Shown: piece by piece, positions 31,572 through 32,669 of the stretch
Layout of the letters: every line of letters begins with the position of its first letter
Position numbering within the stretch: the first letter of the stretch is position 1
Assembly (NCBI RefSeq): GCF_010907035.1
Contig: NZ_QUMK01000069.1
Coordinates: 1-32,669, forward strand
Source: Rhodopseudomonas sp. BR0M22
GTDB taxonomy: Bacteria; Pseudomonadota; Alphaproteobacteria; Rhizobiales; Xanthobacteraceae
Direction of reading: 5' to 3'
DNA: 32,669 nucleotides
Notes under the pieces: model-generated
What the model saw: only the letters and a program-made list of their open reading frames with translations
The model's database searches: none
Told to the model about the DNA's origin: nothing
Translations under genes and position numbers: made by a program

Positions 31572-32669
31572 TCAGGTCCGGCGGCGCTGTGAGATGTCGG
31601 TGACCTTTAAGGTGACCGTGCGGGTCCGGCCGTCGCGCTCGACCGTCAGCTTGACGTCTCGGCCGATTCCGGCGTCCTCCAGCGCAGCGGCAAGATCCGA
31701 CATGCCGTGAACCGGCTTACCGTCTGCGGCGGTGATGACATCGCGGACATAGCCGTCGTCGGTAGCGCCTTCCAGCCCGGCCTGCGCCGCCGGTGAGTCC
31801 GGCAGGGTCCGCAGGATCACCACTCCGTCGATCCCGAGCTGAGCGGTCTCGTTCTCTCGCGCCGCGATGATGCCGATGCCCGGCACCGGCACCGTGCCGT
31901 TGGTGATCAAGGCCGTGACGACGCGATTGACCGCATCGACCGGAATCGCAAAGCCGATGCCCGCCGAAGCGCCGGAGCCGGAGATGATCGCCGTGTTGAT
32001 GCCGATCAGCCGGCCGGCGCTGTCGAGCAGCGGGCCGCCGGAGTTGCCCGGATTGATCGCCGCATCGGTCTGGATCACGCCGCGGACCTCGTGTGCCGCC
32101 GCGGTCGGCAATCGGCGCCGCAGCGCGCTGACGATGCCCGTGGTGAGCGTCTGCTCGAGGCCATAGGGGTTGCCGATCGCAAAGGTCGCCTGCCCGACCT
32201 GGAGATCTTCCGAGCTGCCGATCGCGATCGGGCGCAGCGGCGTCTGCGGCCGCTCCAGCTGCAGCACCGCCAAATCGTAGTTCGGCGCCGCTCCGACCAC
32301 GCGTGCGGTGACGAACTCGCCGGACGCCAGCCGAACGCCGAGCTGGCTGGCGTTCTGGATGACGTGATTGTTGGTGACGACGTGGCCGGCGGCGTCCCAG
32401 ATCACACCGGAGCCTGACTGCACCGGCGCTTCCTGCTGGGCGAAGAACGGCGACACACGCTGCTGCGCTTGCGCAAACACATGCACCACGGAGGGCGACA
32501 CCTGCTTGAACAGCTCGATGGTGGCCTTCTCGGCCGGCGCCAGATCGCCGCGTGCGGTGACGGTGCGCGGGCCGGTGGCGGAGAACCAAAACGCACTGAG
32601 ATAAGGCTGTGCGACCCAGAGTGTCGCCAGCACCAGCAGCCAGACGATTGCGACGCGCAGCAACAGGTC
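31572..32669 (-). CDS. HtrA/DegP-like trypsin-PDZ serine protease (5' end may lie outside window)
   Basis: The frame is open to the window edge; the only in-window start near the edge is TTG 32663, giving 363 residues. An N-terminal membrane anchor or signal (VAIVWLLVLATLWVAQPYL) is followed by the S1C protease domain with His100 (VVTNNHVI), Asp130 (NYDLAVL) and Ser208 (NPGNSGGPLL), numbered from that TTG. A single PDZ domain (about 260-355) ends the protein, so it is of the DegS/one-PDZ layout rather than DegP with two. It would act in the periplasm on misfolded or regulatory proteins. The start and total length are uncertain. Confidence 0.9.
   Translation of the reverse strand, partial: DLLLRVAIVWLLVLATLWVAQPYLSAFWFSATGPRTVTARGDLAPAEKATIELFKQVSPSVVHVFAQAQQRVSPFFAQQEAPVQSGSGVIWDAAGHVVTNNHVIQNASQLGVRLASGEFVTARVVGAAPNYDLAVLQLERPQTPLRPIAIGSSEDLQVGQATFAIGNPYGLEQTLTTGIVSALRRRLPTAAAHEVRGVIQTDAAINPGNSGGPLLDSAGRLIGINTAIISGSGASAGIGFAIPVDAVNRVVTALITNGTVPVPGIGIIAARENETAQLGIDGVVILRTLPDSPAAQAGLEGATDDGYVRDVITAADGKPVHGMSDLAAALEDAGIGRDVKLTVERDGRTRTVTLKVTDISQRRRT

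Overview
The window looks like chromosomal DNA of a Rhodopseudomonas/Bradyrhizobium-type alphaproteobacterium. This is inferred from very high GC, strongly GC3-biased codons, gene overlaps of the ATGA type, a tRNA-Gly with an encoded CCA, a GGAAC-N17-GTT motif typical of general-stress (EcfG) promoters in this class, and gene content rich in Liv-type ABC transport and acyl-CoA chemistry. I see no integrase, transposase, phage gene or CRISPR array, and no obvious compositional break.

Layout. (1) 1-1189, minus: a truncated divergent NRAMP-family metal transporter behind two small ORFs. (2) 1573-6922, minus: a complete branched-chain-amino-acid-type (HAAT) ABC importer, binding protein first, with two tandem hairpins between the binding-protein gene and the permease genes. 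(3) 7465-9721, minus: an acyl-CoA ligase and a TetR regulator. The regulator is divergent from a plus-strand set at 9847-13554: SCPx-type thiolase, two MaoC-fold proteins, an SDR and a crotonase. Overlapping divergent promoters and a palindromic operator lie between the two arms. Together with the importer this reads as uptake, CoA activation and beta-oxidation-like shortening of a carboxylic acid. No acyl-CoA dehydrogenase is present. (4) 13541-25917, minus: the most unusual part, eleven tightly packed co-directional genes. They encode a Dpp/Opp-like ABC importer (binding protein, two permeases, one fused double ATPase), a DeoR regulator, an M20 amidohydrolase of the carbamoylase/allantoate type, two different aminoglycoside/choline-kinase-fold phosphotransferases, an inositol-monophosphatase/HisN-type phosphatase, and both subunits of the adenosylcobalamin-dependent ethanolamine ammonia-lyase (EutB, EutC). 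No microcompartment, EutA or aldehyde dehydrogenase gene is nearby. (5) 26465-31571: tRNA-Gly(UCC), a stress pair (DUF892 YciF-like ferritin-fold protein and DUF4142 exported protein) behind an EcfG-like promoter, glycogen debranching enzyme GlgX, and a transglutaminase-like protein. (6) 31572-end, minus: an HtrA/DegP-like trypsin-PDZ protease that runs to the window edge.

The strongest candidate for an undescribed system is region 4. It appears to import a small amino compound, hydrolyse an amide or carbamoyl group, phosphorylate and dephosphorylate intermediates, and deaminate an ethanolamine-like amino alcohol by radical B12 chemistry. Control is probably by a DeoR protein that may sense a phosphorylated intermediate. 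Its fused ATPase is itself odd: all three catalytic-loop residues of the first nucleotide-binding domain are changed and the second domain has an LSAGQ signature. Both sets of changes fall on the same composite ATP site. The substrate cannot be deduced from sequence alone.
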